Shown: positions 9,400 through 18,894, numbered from the stretch's first letter. The stretch is 64,000 bases of DNA from Tenggerimyces flavus (GCF_016907715.1 NZ_JAFBCM010000001.1:3100001-3164000), one strand, 5' to 3'. Notes: a model not told the origin generated them from the sequence alone. Program-made: numbers and translations.

Positions 9400-11259
9400 A
9401 TGACCCGACATCTACGGGGGATCGTGTGCGTAGCCGCGCTGGCTACGGTTCTGGTCGCCAGCCCTGCACTCGCGGACGCCGAGGACGTCCAGGACGGGAG
9501 GATCGACCCGTACTTCCTCACCTACACCGTGCAGCCGGACGGGACCGTCGACGTCGTCGAGGGGTTCACCTACGACTTCGGCAGCACCCCGAACCACGGC
9601 CCGGAGCGGCTCATCGACACGCGAGAAGCGTTCGACAAGGACCGGTATCGGAGCTACCGGGTCGAGGACGTCGAGGCGTCGAGTTCCTCGGGCGCGCCGG
9701 CGGACGTGGACGTCGAGGGCATCGACAACCAGACCCGGATCCGGATCGGCGACCCGGACGAGACGGTCAGCGGGCCGCAGAAGTACCGGCTCTCGTACAC
9801 CCTCGTCGGAGCCCTGAACGCGCAGCCGGACGGGAGCGGCGAGCTGTTCTGGGACGCCGCCGGCCCGAACTGGCCGGTGCCGCTCGACAACGTGGCGGTC
9901 ACGGTCAAGGCTCCCGGTGGAATCTCCAAGCAGCGTTGCCTTTTCGGCAAACCTGGTAGCACGGACCCCTGCTCCTCGCGGATCGCTGGCGGCGACGCTG
10001 TCTTCGCCGCGACGACCATCGAACCGGGCGAGGTCCTCACGGTCGTTGCGGCCTTCAGCCTTGCGGACGTGAACGTCCCGGCACCGCTGCTCAAGGACCG
10101 CAACCCGTTCCGGGACGCGTTCACGCCGTCCCCGGCGAGCGTCGGCGGCGGTGTCGGCGCGGTCGCGCTGATCGGCGGTGTCCCGCTGGCGTTGGCGATT
10201 CGGCGACGCCGCGACAAGAAGTACGTCGACCAGATTCCCGGTCTCGCGCCCGTACCGGGGCAGGAGGCACGCGAGGAGTACGTGTCGCTGCTCGAACCCG
10301 ACGGGACCGTCGTCCAGTTCAGCCCGCCGAAGGACGTTTCGCCTGCGGAGGCTGGGGTTCTGCTCGATCGCAAGCTCAGTTCGACGCAGACCACTGCGAC
10401 GCTGCTCGACCTCGCCGTTCGCGGCTACCTGCACATCGCCGAGACTGAGGTGACCCCGAAGCGCCAGCAGCCGAAGGGCTGGACGCTCACCGCGACAGGT
10501 GAGCCGGACGCGAGCCTGCGACCGCACGAGCAGGGGTTCCTGACGACCCTGTTCGCCAGCATGCAGTCCATCGCGCTGTCGAAGGGCGGGCACCTCGCGG
10601 CGTTCACCAACGCACACCGAGCGGTGATCAAGTCGCTGGGGAAGACCGTCGTCGACCGGAACTGGTTCGCCGCGCGGCCGGCGGGAGCGCTGGATGCCGG
10701 CTCGATCATCGGGCTGGTCTTCGCCTCGATCGCGATTCTCGGTGGCGTGATCGTCGGCATGGTCTTCCTGAGCATGGCCGGGTTCGGCTTCCTCGCGGCT
10801 GGCATCCTGCTGGCGTTGGTCGTGGCGGCCGCGTCGCTGTTCGTGCGGCGTGGCCGGACGGCTTCTGGTGAGGCGATTGCTCAACAGGTGCGGGGATTCC
10901 GGCACTACCTCGAGGTCGCGGAGGCGGAGAAGCTGCGCTTCGAGGAGGGGATCGACGTGTTCAGCCGGTACCTGCCGTGGGCGGTCGCGTTCGGCATCGC
11001 GGAGAAGTGGGCGAACGTCTGCCACGACCTCGCCAAGGCGGGACGAATCCCGGCCTCGCCGTCCTGGTACGAGAGCACCCGGCCGTGGTCGTACCGCGAC
11101 TACAACACCAGCCTGGCTGGCTTCTCGGCCGCCGCCGTGTCGAACTCGTCGCCGCCGGTGACCACGAGCTCGGGAAGCTCGTCGTCGGGCGGCAGCGGCT
11201 TCTCGTCCAGCTCGTCGTCGGGCAGCGGCGGCGGTGGCGGAGGCGGCGGGTCGTGGTGA
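9400..11259 (+). CDS. DUF2207 family membrane protein, paralogue 2
   Basis: 619 residues with the same layout as paralogue 1: a signal peptide (about 1-24, ending PALADA), a DUF2207 extracellular domain, one membrane segment near 245, paired segments near 440-485, and a Ser/Gly tail ending in poly-Gly-Ser-Trp. It is clearly closest to paralogue 3 (shared TPNHGPERL, QTRIRIGDPD and GELFWDAAGP). A cysteine pair in the ectodomain (RCLFG and DPC) is also shared with paralogue 3. The sequence before its ATG (GGGGAGTCCAAGTCGC) resembles that before paralogue 3, so the duplicated unit included the ribosome binding region. Confidence 0.85.
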   Translation: MTRHLRGIVCVAALATVLVASPALADAEDVQDGRIDPYFLTYTVQPDGTVDVVEGFTYDFGSTPNHGPERLIDTREAFDKDRYRSYRVEDVEASSSSGAPADVDVEGIDNQTRIRIGDPDETVSGPQKYRLSYTLVGALNAQPDGSGELFWDAAGPNWPVPLDNVAVTVKAPGGISKQRCLFGKPGSTDPCSSRIAGGDAVFAATTIEPGEVLTVVAAFSLADVNVPAPLLKDRNPFRDAFTPSPASVGGGVGAVALIGGVPLALAIRRRRDKKYVDQIPGLAPVPGQEAREEYVSLLEPDGTVVQFSPPKDVSPAEAGVLLDRKLSSTQTTATLLDLAVRGYLHIAETEVTPKRQQPKGWTLTATGEPDASLRPHEQGFLTTLFASMQSIALSKGGHLAAFTNAHRAVIKSLGKTVVDRNWFAARPAGALDAGSIIGLVFASIAILGGVIVGMVFLSMAGFGFLAAGILLALVVAAASLFVRRGRTASGEAIAQQVRGFRHYLEVAEAEKLRFEEGIDVFSRYLPWAVAFGIAEKWANVCHDLAKAGRIPASPSWYESTRPWSYRDYNTSLAGFSAAAVSNSSPPVTTSSGSSSSGGSGFSSSSSSGSGGGGGGGGSW

Positions 11260-11299
11260 CGCCGGGAACGGTTGCCCTGACCGCGGAGTCCAAGCGCAC

Positions 11300-13252
11300 A
11301 TGAGGCACAGCGCTGATGGTCGCGTCCGGCCCGCTCAGTTTCGACTCCGACGGGCGGTCGTTGACCGCCCGACATTGACCGCTTCCTCGACGGGCCGGAC
11401 GCGACGTTCGGGGATCATCGCAGTCGTGGCTGCGGTGCTGGTCGTGGTGGCGCCGGCGAGCCCGGCCCTGGCCGCGGACGACGGCCAGCTCGGGCCGTAC
11501 CGGATCACCTACGCCGTGCAGGCGAACGGTTCGGTCCACGTCACCGAGGAGTTCCGGTTCGACTTCGGCGCGACGCCGAACCACGGGCCGGAACGGCTCC
11601 TCGACACGCGCGAGCCCTACGACGGTGACCGCAACCGGGAGTACGCGATCGTGGGCGTCGAGGCGTCCAGCTCGACGGGCGCGCCGGCGGACGTGGACGT
11701 CGAGGAGCTCGGCGACCAGACCCGCATCCGGATCGGCGATCCGGACGCGACGGTCAGCGGGCCGCAGTCGTATCGGCTCACCTACACGATCGAGGGTGCG
11801 CTCAACGCCCAGCCGAACGGGACCGGCGAGCTGTTCTGGGACGCGGCCGGCCCGCACTGGCAGGTGCCGATCGACGATCTCACCGTGACGGTCGAGGCGC
11901 CGGGCGGAATCACCCACCAGCGTTGCCTCTTCGGCCCTCCCGGCAGCAAGAACCCCTGTGACGACGACGTTCTCGCCGACGGCAAGGCGGTCTTCACGCA
12001 GCGTTCCGTCGAGCCGGGCGAGGTCCTCACGGTCGTGGCGGCGTTCGACCTTGCCGGCGTGCGGATTCCGGCGCCGACGCTCGAGGAGCGGAACGCGCTC
12101 AAGCGTACGTTCGCGGTGTCTCCCGCGAACATGGCCGGCGGCGCGGGGGCGTTCGCGTTGATCGGTGGCGTCCCGCTGCTGTTCGCGGTCCGGCGGCGGC
12201 GTGACAAGCGGTACGTCGGGGTCACGCCCGGCCTGACGCCAGCGCCCGGACAACCCGCACGCGAGGAGTACGTGTCGCTGCTCGCCCCGGATGGCACGGC
12301 CGTCCAGTTCGGCCCGCCGAAGGACGTTTCGCCAGGCGAGGCAGGCGTTCTGCTCAACCGGCGGGTGGACTCGACGCACACGACGGCCACGTTGCTCGAC
12401 CTCGCCGCGCGCGGCTACCTGCGGATCTCCGAGGGCGCGGACACGGTGCCGGGGCGGCAGCCGACGAACTGGACGCTGACCGTCGGGCGCGGTCCGGACG
12501 CGAGCCTGCGGCCGCACGAGAACGAGCTGATCAGCAACCTGTTCGGCACGAACACGACCGTCTCGCTGTCGTTCGCCGGCCCCAACAACGAGTTCGCCCG
12601 CGCCCACAACGCCGTGTCGGACCGGCTCGGCAAGCTCGCGGTCGAACGGAACTGGTACCCGCGGCTGGGCTTCACACTGTCGGCGGGTTCGTGCATCGGG
12701 CTGGCCTTTGGCGGGTTCTTCGGGTTCTTCATCCTGCTCGTGATCGTCACTGGATTGGGATCGCTGGGGCTCGGCCTCCTCGGGTTGGGCATCGTCCTCG
12801 GCGTCGTGGCGGCGGTGGCGTCGCTGTTCGTCCGGAGCGGCCGTACCGCTGCGGGGGAGGCGGTTGCCCAACAGGTGCGGGGATTCCGGCGCTACCTCGA
12901 GGTCGCGGAGGCCGAGCGGTTGAGGTTCGAGGAGGGTGTCGACATCTTCAGTCGCTACCTGCCGTGGGCCGTCGCGTTCGGTCTCGCGGACAAGTGGGCG
13001 AACGTCTGCGAACGGCTGGCGCGCGCCGGTCGGATCCCGCCGTCGCCGTCCTGGTACGACGGCCCGCGGCCGTGGTCGTACAGCGACTACTCGCTCAACC
13101 TGGCTGGGGTCTCGGCGGTGGCCGTGGCGGCGACGACGCCGGTGTCCACGGGGAGCAGCGGCGGCAGCTCGTCGTCGTCCGGCAGCAGCGGGTTCTCGTC
13201 CAGCTCGTCGTCCGGTGGCGGCGGTGGTGGCGGGGGAGGCGGCTCGTGGTGA
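11300..13252 (+). CDS. DUF2207 family membrane protein, paralogue 3
   Basis: 650 residues. ATG 11300 is preceded by GCGGAGTCCAAGCGCAC, like paralogue 2. It has a longer N-terminal extension (about 35 residues) before the signal-type hydrophobic stretch (IIAVVAAVLVVVAPASPALA), then the DUF2207 ectodomain, membrane segments near 280 and 470-520, and a Ser/Gly tail ending GGGGGSW. Its TGA overlaps the GTG of the following amidohydrolase (GTGA), so translation of the two is coupled. Function unknown. Confidence 0.85.
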   Translation: MRHSADGRVRPAQFRLRRAVVDRPTLTASSTGRTRRSGIIAVVAAVLVVVAPASPALAADDGQLGPYRITYAVQANGSVHVTEEFRFDFGATPNHGPERLLDTREPYDGDRNREYAIVGVEASSSTGAPADVDVEELGDQTRIRIGDPDATVSGPQSYRLTYTIEGALNAQPNGTGELFWDAAGPHWQVPIDDLTVTVEAPGGITHQRCLFGPPGSKNPCDDDVLADGKAVFTQRSVEPGEVLTVVAAFDLAGVRIPAPTLEERNALKRTFAVSPANMAGGAGAFALIGGVPLLFAVRRRRDKRYVGVTPGLTPAPGQPAREEYVSLLAPDGTAVQFGPPKDVSPGEAGVLLNRRVDSTHTTATLLDLAARGYLRISEGADTVPGRQPTNWTLTVGRGPDASLRPHENELISNLFGTNTTVSLSFAGPNNEFARAHNAVSDRLGKLAVERNWYPRLGFTLSAGSCIGLAFGGFFGFFILLVIVTGLGSLGLGLLGLGIVLGVVAAVASLFVRSGRTAAGEAVAQQVRGFRRYLEVAEAERLRFEEGVDIFSRYLPWAVAFGLADKWANVCERLARAGRIPPSPSWYDGPRPWSYSDYSLNLAGVSAVAVAATTPVSTGSSGGSSSSSGSSGFSSSSSSGGGGGGGGGGSW

Positions 13253-14151
13253 CGTCGCCGACGGTCGACGCCGACGTTCCTGCTTTTCTTGCGGCATTGG
13301 GGATTCCGGGTCTCGCGGACGTGCATGTGCACTTCATGCCGCCGCGGGTGATGGCGGCGGTGTGGCGACACTTCGACCTGGCGGGGCCATTCCTCGGGCG
13401 GGAGTGGCCGGTCCTTTACAAGGGGAGCGACGAGGAGCGGGTCTCGGTTCTGCGTTCGTTGGGTGTCCGGCGGTTCACCGCGTTGCCGTACGCGCACAAG
13501 CCCGGCATCGCGACGTTCCTGAACGAGTGGGCCTGGACGTTCGCGGCCTCGGTGCCGGAATGTCTGCCGTCCGCGACGTTCTTCCCCGAGCCGGAGGCCG
13601 GCAAGTACGTCGCCGCGGCGATCGAGCAGGGTGTGCAGGTCTTCAAGGCGCACGTGCAGGTCGGCGACTTCGAGCTCGCGGACCCGTACCTGCGACCGGT
13701 GTTCGGCGCGCTCGAGGATTCCGGTGTGCCGCTCGTTCTGCACGCCGGGTCGGGGCCGGTCCCGAACAGCCACACCGGGCCGGAGCCGGTGGCCGGCGTG
13801 CTGCGCTCGTACCCGCGACTGCCGGTGATCATCGCCCACGCGGGCGCGCCAGAGTACCGGGAGTTCCTCGAGCTGGCGGAACGATACGAACGGGTCATGT
13901 TGGACACCACGATGGTGTTCACGGACTTCTTCTCCGACTTCGCGGCGTATCCGCCGGAGCTGCTGGGCCGGTTCGCGGCGCTGCGGGAGAGGGTGCTGTT
14001 CGGCAGCGATTTCCCGAACATCCCGTACCCGTACGCCCATGCGCTCGAGGCGTTGGTGCGGCTGGACCTGGGCGACGACTGGCTCGCCGACGTGTGCTGG
14101 CACAACCTGGGCAGAGTGTTCACCGGACCCGGGGCGAGCGGTCACTCGTAG
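13249..14151 (+). CDS. Amidohydrolase-2 family metal-dependent hydrolase
   Basis: 300 residues. It shows the TIM-barrel amidohydrolase pattern: the HxH metal site in ADVHVHFMPP near residue 26, further His residues in VLHAGSGP and IIAHAGAPEY, and the late Asp in LFGSDFPNIPY. Family members hydrolyse or decarboxylate cyclic or aromatic carboxylates; the substrate is unknown here. The GTG at 13249 overlaps the stop of the third DUF2207 gene, and the next gene starts 19 bases after its end. Confidence 0.85.
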   Translation: MTSPTVDADVPAFLAALGIPGLADVHVHFMPPRVMAAVWRHFDLAGPFLGREWPVLYKGSDEERVSVLRSLGVRRFTALPYAHKPGIATFLNEWAWTFAASVPECLPSATFFPEPEAGKYVAAAIEQGVQVFKAHVQVGDFELADPYLRPVFGALEDSGVPLVLHAGSGPVPNSHTGPEPVAGVLRSYPRLPVIIAHAGAPEYREFLELAERYERVMLDTTMVFTDFFSDFAAYPPELLGRFAALRERVLFGSDFPNIPYPYAHALEALVRLDLGDDWLADVCWHNLGRVFTGPGASGHS

Positions 14152-14170
14152 CGATGGAAGGATCGGGGTC

Positions 14171-15250
14171 GTGACCAACGTTGCGTCGGTTACCGACCTT
14201 GATCAACATCCGATGCTGCAGGCCGCCCGGCAGCTCGCTGACGATCTGCTCGAACCGTCCGCGACCGAGGTGGATGCGGACGTCGTTCCGCGTTCGCACC
14301 TCGAGGCGATCGGTAAGGCCGGCCTGCTCGGATTGGTCGCGCCCTCGTCCGCTGGCGGGTCCGAGGTGCCCGCCGCGGTGTGGCGTCGGGTGCAGCAGGT
14401 GCTGGCCGGTGCGGACTGCGCTACCTGGTTCGTGACCGCGCAGCACCACGGACCCGTACGCATGCTCGCCGAGAGCTCCGCGCCGATCCGTGCGGACCTG
14501 TTGCCGCAGCTGGTGCGGGGTGAGCTCGTGGCGGGGACCGCGTTCGCGCACCTGCGCGGCTGGCCCGACCGGCCGGTCGAGGCGACGCGCGTGGAGGGCG
14601 GCTGGCGGTTCCGCGGGATGGCGCCCTGGTACACGGGCTGGGGCCTGAACGACGTCCTCTCTCTCGGCGGCGCGTCCGCGGACGGCGAGGTCGTCTTCGG
14701 CATCGTCAACGCGCGGCCGCGCCCCGGGCTGATCGCCTCGGCGCCGATGCGGATGGCGGCGATGACGTCGACGCAGACCGTGCGGCTGGCGCTGGACAAC
14801 GTGGTGATTCCGGACTCGCACATCGTGCAGCGAATGCCGATCCAGGAGTGGCTGCGGATGGACCAGCGGCAGACGGTGAACGTGAACCCGGGCGTCTTCG
14901 GGGTCGCCGCCGCTGCGCTGCGGAAGCTACGGGAGCTGTCCTCGAAGGCCGACCTGCCTGCTGGATTCGGTGCCGCTGACCGCCTGTCGTCGCGGTTGGC
15001 CGCTGTGCAGGCGCGGTCGGAGGAGTTGCACGAGTCGGTGTCGCTCGACGAGGCACACGCGGAGCGGCTGTCGGTCCGCGCGGAGGCCCAGCGGGTCCTG
15101 GTCGACGCGACGACAGCCCTGGTCGTCGCGGGCGGCGGCCGTTCGATGGCCCTGACCAGCGCAGGCCAGCGGCACGCCCGCGAGGCCCTCTTCCTGCTCG
15201 TTCAGGCCCAGACCCTGCCGGCCCGCGAAGCCACGCTGGACACGTTCTAG
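14171..15250 (+). CDS. Acyl-CoA dehydrogenase-like flavoprotein
   Basis: 359 residues. The N-terminal helical domain (HLEAIGKAGLLGLVAPSSAGG), the middle beta domain around PWYTGWGLNDVLSLGG, and a C-terminal helical part rich in Arg/Glu resemble the acyl-CoA dehydrogenase/flavin monooxygenase fold. It is somewhat short and I do not see the canonical catalytic glutamate motif, so it may be an oxygenase- or hydroxylase-type relative rather than a true beta-oxidation enzyme. It follows the amidohydrolase by 19 bases on the same strand. Confidence 0.7.
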   Translation: MTNVASVTDLDQHPMLQAARQLADDLLEPSATEVDADVVPRSHLEAIGKAGLLGLVAPSSAGGSEVPAAVWRRVQQVLAGADCATWFVTAQHHGPVRMLAESSAPIRADLLPQLVRGELVAGTAFAHLRGWPDRPVEATRVEGGWRFRGMAPWYTGWGLNDVLSLGGASADGEVVFGIVNARPRPGLIASAPMRMAAMTSTQTVRLALDNVVIPDSHIVQRMPIQEWLRMDQRQTVNVNPGVFGVAAAALRKLRELSSKADLPAGFGAADRLSSRLAAVQARSEELHESVSLDEAHAERLSVRAEAQRVLVDATTALVVAGGGRSMALTSAGQRHAREALFLLVQAQTLPAREATLDTF

Positions 15251-15302
15251 CTTCGACCTTTCGTCCGGCGGTGGGTCCGCTCGGCCCGTCCCGCCCTGGG
15301 GC

Positions 15303-15363
15303 CAATGATCATGTTTACATGATCAACGGCCGCTTTACGTGGGGTGGACGCCAGGTAGAGCGG
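15303..15363. repeat. Palindromic intergenic element, copy A
   Basis: It lies between two convergent genes. It has an AT-rich palindrome (15306-15325: 9-base arms TGATCATGT / ACATGATCA around TT) followed by an imperfect GC-rich hairpin with arms CGCTTTACGTGG and CCAGGTAGAGCG. Its reverse complement matches copy B at 22355-22438 in order: CCGCT(C/T)TACCTGGCGT at one end and the ATGATCATGTAAACATGATCAT core at the other. It may act as a bidirectional terminator; being present twice, it looks like a small dispersed repeat. Confidence 0.75.
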
Positions 15364-15408
15364 TCACTGGCCGGGTAAGGCGACCCACCCACACCTGAAA
15401 TCCCGAGG

Positions 15409-16626
15409 CTAGCTCAGCGAGCGCAGCCGGATCGTCTCCGGCATCCCGGCCAGACGCTCGAGCACCGACGGCGGTGCCGACGCGCCGAAGTCGGTGATCA
15501 CGTAGCCGACCTCGCCTCGGGTGCCGAGGTACTGACCCTCGATGTTCACGCCGTGCTCCGCCAGCAGCCCGTTGATCGTCGCCAGCACGCCCGGGATGTT
15601 CCGGTGTACGTGCGCGAGCCGATGCGTCGACGCCTGTTCCGGCAACGCCAGCGCCGGGAGGTTGACCGACAGCGAGGTGGTGCCGTCGACCACGTAGTGC
15701 AGCAGCTTGGCCGCGACGAAGCGCCCGATGTCCTGCTGCGCCTCCTCCGTGGACCCACCGACGTGCGGCGTGAGGATCACGTTCGGCAGCCCGCGCAGGA
15801 CCGACGAGAACGGTTCGCCGCGCCGCTTCGGCTCGTTCGGGAACACGTCGACGGCCGCCCCGGCGATGTGCCCGGACTCGATGTGGGTCCGCAGCGCGTC
15901 GTGGTCGACGACGAAGCCGCGCGACAGGTTCAGGAAGATCGAGCCCGGCCGCATCAGCGCGAACTCGCGCTCGCCGAACAGGTCCCGGTTCCCCGGCCGC
16001 CCGTCCACGTGCAGCGTCACCACGTCCGCCACCGACAGCAACTCGTCCAGCGACGCGCATCGCCGCGCGTTCCCCAGCGCCAGCTTGTCGACCGGGTCGT
16101 AGAAGTACACCGACATCCCCAGCGCCTCGCCGATCACCGACAGCTGCGAGCCGATGTTGCCGTACCCCACGATCCCCAGCGCGCGCCCGCGGATCTCGTG
16201 GCTGCCGACCGCCGACTTGTCCCACACGCCCGCGTGCATGCCGCTGCTCTTGTCCGTCAGCCGCCGCGTCAGCGCGATGATCTCGGCGAGCGCGAGCTCG
16301 ACCACGCTGCGGGTGTTGGAGAACGGGGCGTTGAACGCCGCGATCCCGCGCTCGGTCGCCGCCGGCAGGTCGATCTGGTTGGTCCCGATGCAGAACGCGC
16401 CGACCGCCAGCAGGTCAGGCGCCTGCTCGAACACCGCGGCGGTGAGCTGCGTCGTCGAACGGATCCCCAGCACCTGCACGCCGTCCAACCGCTTGACCAG
16501 CTCGTCGCCGTCCAGGGCGCCGTCGTACGTCTCCACCGAGAAGCCGCGACTGGACAACAGCGTCGCGGCGTCGGGGTGGATGTTCTCGAGCAGGAGGACG
16601 CGAAGGTCGGACGTGGTCTGAGCCAT
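15409..16626 (-). CDS. serA: D-3-phosphoglycerate dehydrogenase
   Basis: 405 residues, the length of the short (E. coli-type) SerA. Order: substrate domain, NAD-binding Rossmann domain with GIVGYGNIGSQLS, catalytic Arg in NLSRGFVVD, catalytic Glu in VFPNEPK, catalytic His in LTPHVGGSTEEAQ, and a C-terminal ACT domain (NIPGVLATINGLLAEHGVNI) expected to bind serine for feedback control. It oxidises 3-phosphoglycerate in the first step of serine synthesis. ATG 16626 (MAQTTSDLRVLLLENIHP) is preferred over an upstream in-frame start. Confidence 0.93.
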   Translation of the reverse strand: MAQTTSDLRVLLLENIHPDAATLLSSRGFSVETYDGALDGDELVKRLDGVQVLGIRSTTQLTAAVFEQAPDLLAVGAFCIGTNQIDLPAATERGIAAFNAPFSNTRSVVELALAEIIALTRRLTDKSSGMHAGVWDKSAVGSHEIRGRALGIVGYGNIGSQLSVIGEALGMSVYFYDPVDKLALGNARRCASLDELLSVADVVTLHVDGRPGNRDLFGEREFALMRPGSIFLNLSRGFVVDHDALRTHIESGHIAGAAVDVFPNEPKRRGEPFSSVLRGLPNVILTPHVGGSTEEAQQDIGRFVAAKLLHYVVDGTTSLSVNLPALALPEQASTHRLAHVHRNIPGVLATINGLLAEHGVNIEGQYLGTRGEVGYVITDFGASAPPSVLERLAGMPETIRLRSLS

Positions 16627-16648
16627 GGGTCCATCGTGCCAGGGGCCG

Positions 16649-17818
16649 CTACCAGCTGACCGCCCGGACGTTCGGGTTGTACGAGGGGTCGAGGACACTC
16701 ACCGAGCCGGACCCTAGCCGGATCTCCAGCAGGGCGCGCGTGACCCCGTCGGATTCCAGCCCCACCGCAAGCACCCGGGCGCCACCTTGTGGGGCGAACC
16801 CGGTGAGAGCCTGCGGGTAGTACTGGTTCGACGTCAGCAGCTGGACGCTGACGTACTTCGACAGCTCCTTCGTGTCCCGGGTGATCTCCCGGCTGTTGCT
16901 GGGCAGCGTGCCGTCCGGCCGCGTCGTGTCGAGGTAGCGGAACTGATCGGCCGCGGGGCCTGGCTGGCGTACCAGGGCTGTCTTCCCGTAGTTGATCAGG
17001 ACCTCGGCGGGAGGGACGGCTCTCGGAAAGTCCAGGGGGTACGCCAGGTACCGGTTGTCCAGCGACCAGCTGAGCGCGTTGATCCCGACCGGCGCGAAGG
17101 ATCCTTTCATCGTCGACAGGGTCCACGTGCGCTTGCCGCCTGTCGACAGGTCGAACACCACCACGCCGTGAGTGGTGGCTGCGTTCGTCACGCACTGCCT
17201 GCCGTCCCACTCGATCGTGTCGTACCACGCCGCGAGCTTCCTGCCGTCGGGACTGATCGCGAGACTGCTGTACCGCTTGCCGGTCGCGACCGTGTCCTTC
17301 ACGGTGGACTGCGTGGCCCGAGAGGTCTCCTGCTCGACGCTGAGCACGCTGATCCGCGTCGAACACGCGGCACTGCTGGCGTCGTGCCTGGCCAGGTAGA
17401 AGCTCCTCCGGTCGGGAGCCGCCGCCGCGGAGCGGTAGTCCGAGTCGTTGAAGAAGTCCTTCGGCTGGCTGTCGGAGGTCGTGGGGACCGAGTAAGCCGA
17501 GAATCGGCCGCCGTTCCACGCGAGGTTGAGGTAGAAGTCCAGCGGGGTGGAGGGGACCACCAGCTCGAGGGGAGCCGGGTCCTTGGGTCGGTCGAAGGAG
17601 CCGGCGGGGTCGAAGTTTCCCTTGTTGAGCAGGGCGAACGGGACGCCGAACGCCAGCGTGACCGAGGCGGCCGCCACCGCGGCGGCCAGCGTCCAGCGGG
17701 TACGGCGTTCGCGCGTACGCACTTCCAGCCCCGGTGGGCGGATGCCGTGCGGGGCGATCTCGGCGCCGGCGCTCTTCAGTGCCTCGCGGAGGCGCTGCTC
17801 GATGCCTTGATCGTTCAC
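16649..17818 (-). CDS. Single-pass membrane protein with beta-propeller-like exterior, coupled to a sigma factor
   Basis: 389 residues: a cytoplasmic N-terminus of about 40 residues, one membrane segment (about 42-64) and an extracellular part with WD/TolB-like strands (LAISPDGRKLAAWYD, LSWSLDNRYLAYPLDF). The GTG start overlaps the sigma factor stop (GTGA), so the pair is translationally coupled. The layout fits an anti-sigma or accessory sensor for the upstream SigE-type factor, but no zinc-binding anti-sigma motif (HxxxCxxC) is present, so the role is inferred from context only. Confidence 0.75.
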   Translation of the reverse strand: MNDQGIEQRLREALKSAGAEIAPHGIRPPGLEVRTRERRTRWTLAAAVAAASVTLAFGVPFALLNKGNFDPAGSFDRPKDPAPLELVVPSTPLDFYLNLAWNGGRFSAYSVPTTSDSQPKDFFNDSDYRSAAAAPDRRSFYLARHDASSAACSTRISVLSVEQETSRATQSTVKDTVATGKRYSSLAISPDGRKLAAWYDTIEWDGRQCVTNAATTHGVVVFDLSTGGKRTWTLSTMKGSFAPVGINALSWSLDNRYLAYPLDFPRAVPPAEVLINYGKTALVRQPGPAADQFRYLDTTRPDGTLPSNSREITRDTKELSKYVSVQLLTSNQYYPQALTGFAPQGGARVLAVGLESDGVTRALLEIRLGSGSVSVLDPSYNPNVRAVSW

Positions 17819-18393
17819 CTGCTCTCTCCCTTCAGGATCTTGGCGAGCGTGGCGAGTCCGTGATGGGCCGCCGACCGTACCGTTCCCTCGGCGATCCCGA
17901 GGGTCTGGGCGATCTGCGCGTCGGACAGGTCGACGAAGTACCGCAGGATCAGTACCTCGCGGCGCCTTGCGGGGAGCTTGTTGAGGGCGACGAGCACCTC
18001 GCGGCGGTCCTCGCCGAGGACGGCCTCGGACTCGGCGGACCAGACGGGCGGCTCGTACAGCGGCTTCCTGCGCAGCGCCAGCTGCCGGCGGCGGATGACG
18101 TTCCGGCTCCGGTTGAGGACGGTGGAACGCAGGTACGTCACGACCTTCGACCGGTCGCGCACCTTGTCCCAGCGCCGGTAGAGCTCGGCGAACGAGTCCT
18201 GGACGACATCCTCCGCGGACGGGCGGTCGCCGAGCATGAGTCCCGCGAGCCGGACCATCCCGAGCCAGTGGGTCTCGTACAGCTGAGCGACCGCCTCGTC
18301 ACGATCCGTCTCCGGCTCCGAACGCGCCATGCCGTCGGCGGCGGTCGTGGCCAGAGTCTGAGCTCGGCGAAGGCTGATAGACGTCTCCGTCAC
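17815..18393 (-). CDS. SigE-family extracytoplasmic function sigma factor
   Basis: 192 residues with sigma region 2 (YETHWLGMVRLAGLMLGDRPSAEDVVQDSF) and region 4 (LPARRREVLILRYFVDLSDAQIAQTLGIAEGTVRSAAHHG). The AHHGLATL wording and length are typical of the actinobacterial SigE subfamily. It directs RNA polymerase to a small regulon. GTG 18393 is used; ATG 18330 (MARSEPETD) is an alternative, and neither has a clear SD. The coupled downstream membrane protein is a likely regulator. Confidence 0.88.
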   Translation of the reverse strand: MTETSISLRRAQTLATTAADGMARSEPETDRDEAVAQLYETHWLGMVRLAGLMLGDRPSAEDVVQDSFAELYRRWDKVRDRSKVVTYLRSTVLNRSRNVIRRRQLALRRKPLYEPPVWSAESEAVLGEDRREVLVALNKLPARRREVLILRYFVDLSDAQIAQTLGIAEGTVRSAAHHGLATLAKILKGESR

Positions 18394-18471
18394 GAAGGAG
18401 GAGACACCCAGCCGTGCCCCCGCGTTGCTCGAATATCGCAGAATCTTCGCGCTACCGCGGCGCGACGTTTC

Positions 18472-18690
18472 TCAACGGTGCAACAGCCCGTACGGGATCG
18501 CGAGGGCGAGGCTGACGGCGACCGCAGCGGCCAGGGCGATGACGAGCCAGTGCCAGCGGCGCTGGTTGGTACGCAGGCCGAACCGCTGGGCCGGAACTGG
18601 TCGACTCGCCGCTGCCAACGCCGACGCCGCTGCCTGCAAGGTGTCCTTGACGCGGGCGACGAGGTCGGACGGCGAGCGGTCGTTGCTCAT
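18472..18690 (-). CDS. Small single-pass membrane protein
   Basis: 72 residues: a polar N-terminal half and one C-terminal membrane helix (about 48-68, LVIALAAAVAVSLALAIPYG) ending LLHR. The ATG is preceded by a strong ribosome binding site, GGAGGTGGAGGA, on the minus strand, which supports it as a real gene. It is upstream of the sigma factor on the same strand with a 78-base gap and resembles the membrane part of the sigma-coupled protein downstream, so it may belong to the same system. No family recognised. Confidence 0.7.
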   Translation of the reverse strand: MSNDRSPSDLVARVKDTLQAAASALAAASRPVPAQRFGLRTNQRRWHWLVIALAAAVAVSLALAIPYGLLHR

Positions 18691-18894
18691 CGGGCCTCCT
18701 CCACCTCCCAGAGACCCTTCACTCGCTGGTTTGCTGCTCCTTCCGCAACCTCTCGTCTCCGCCGCCCCAGCGCACTAGCTTGATGGCGCAGCCCCGGCTC
18801 GCTCAGTTTCGCCGCACGCCACCGTCAGCAGGTGGCCTCACGATGTTCAGCTTGGGCTGCCTCGACGAGCCGGACTGCGACTAGGGTCACGGCA

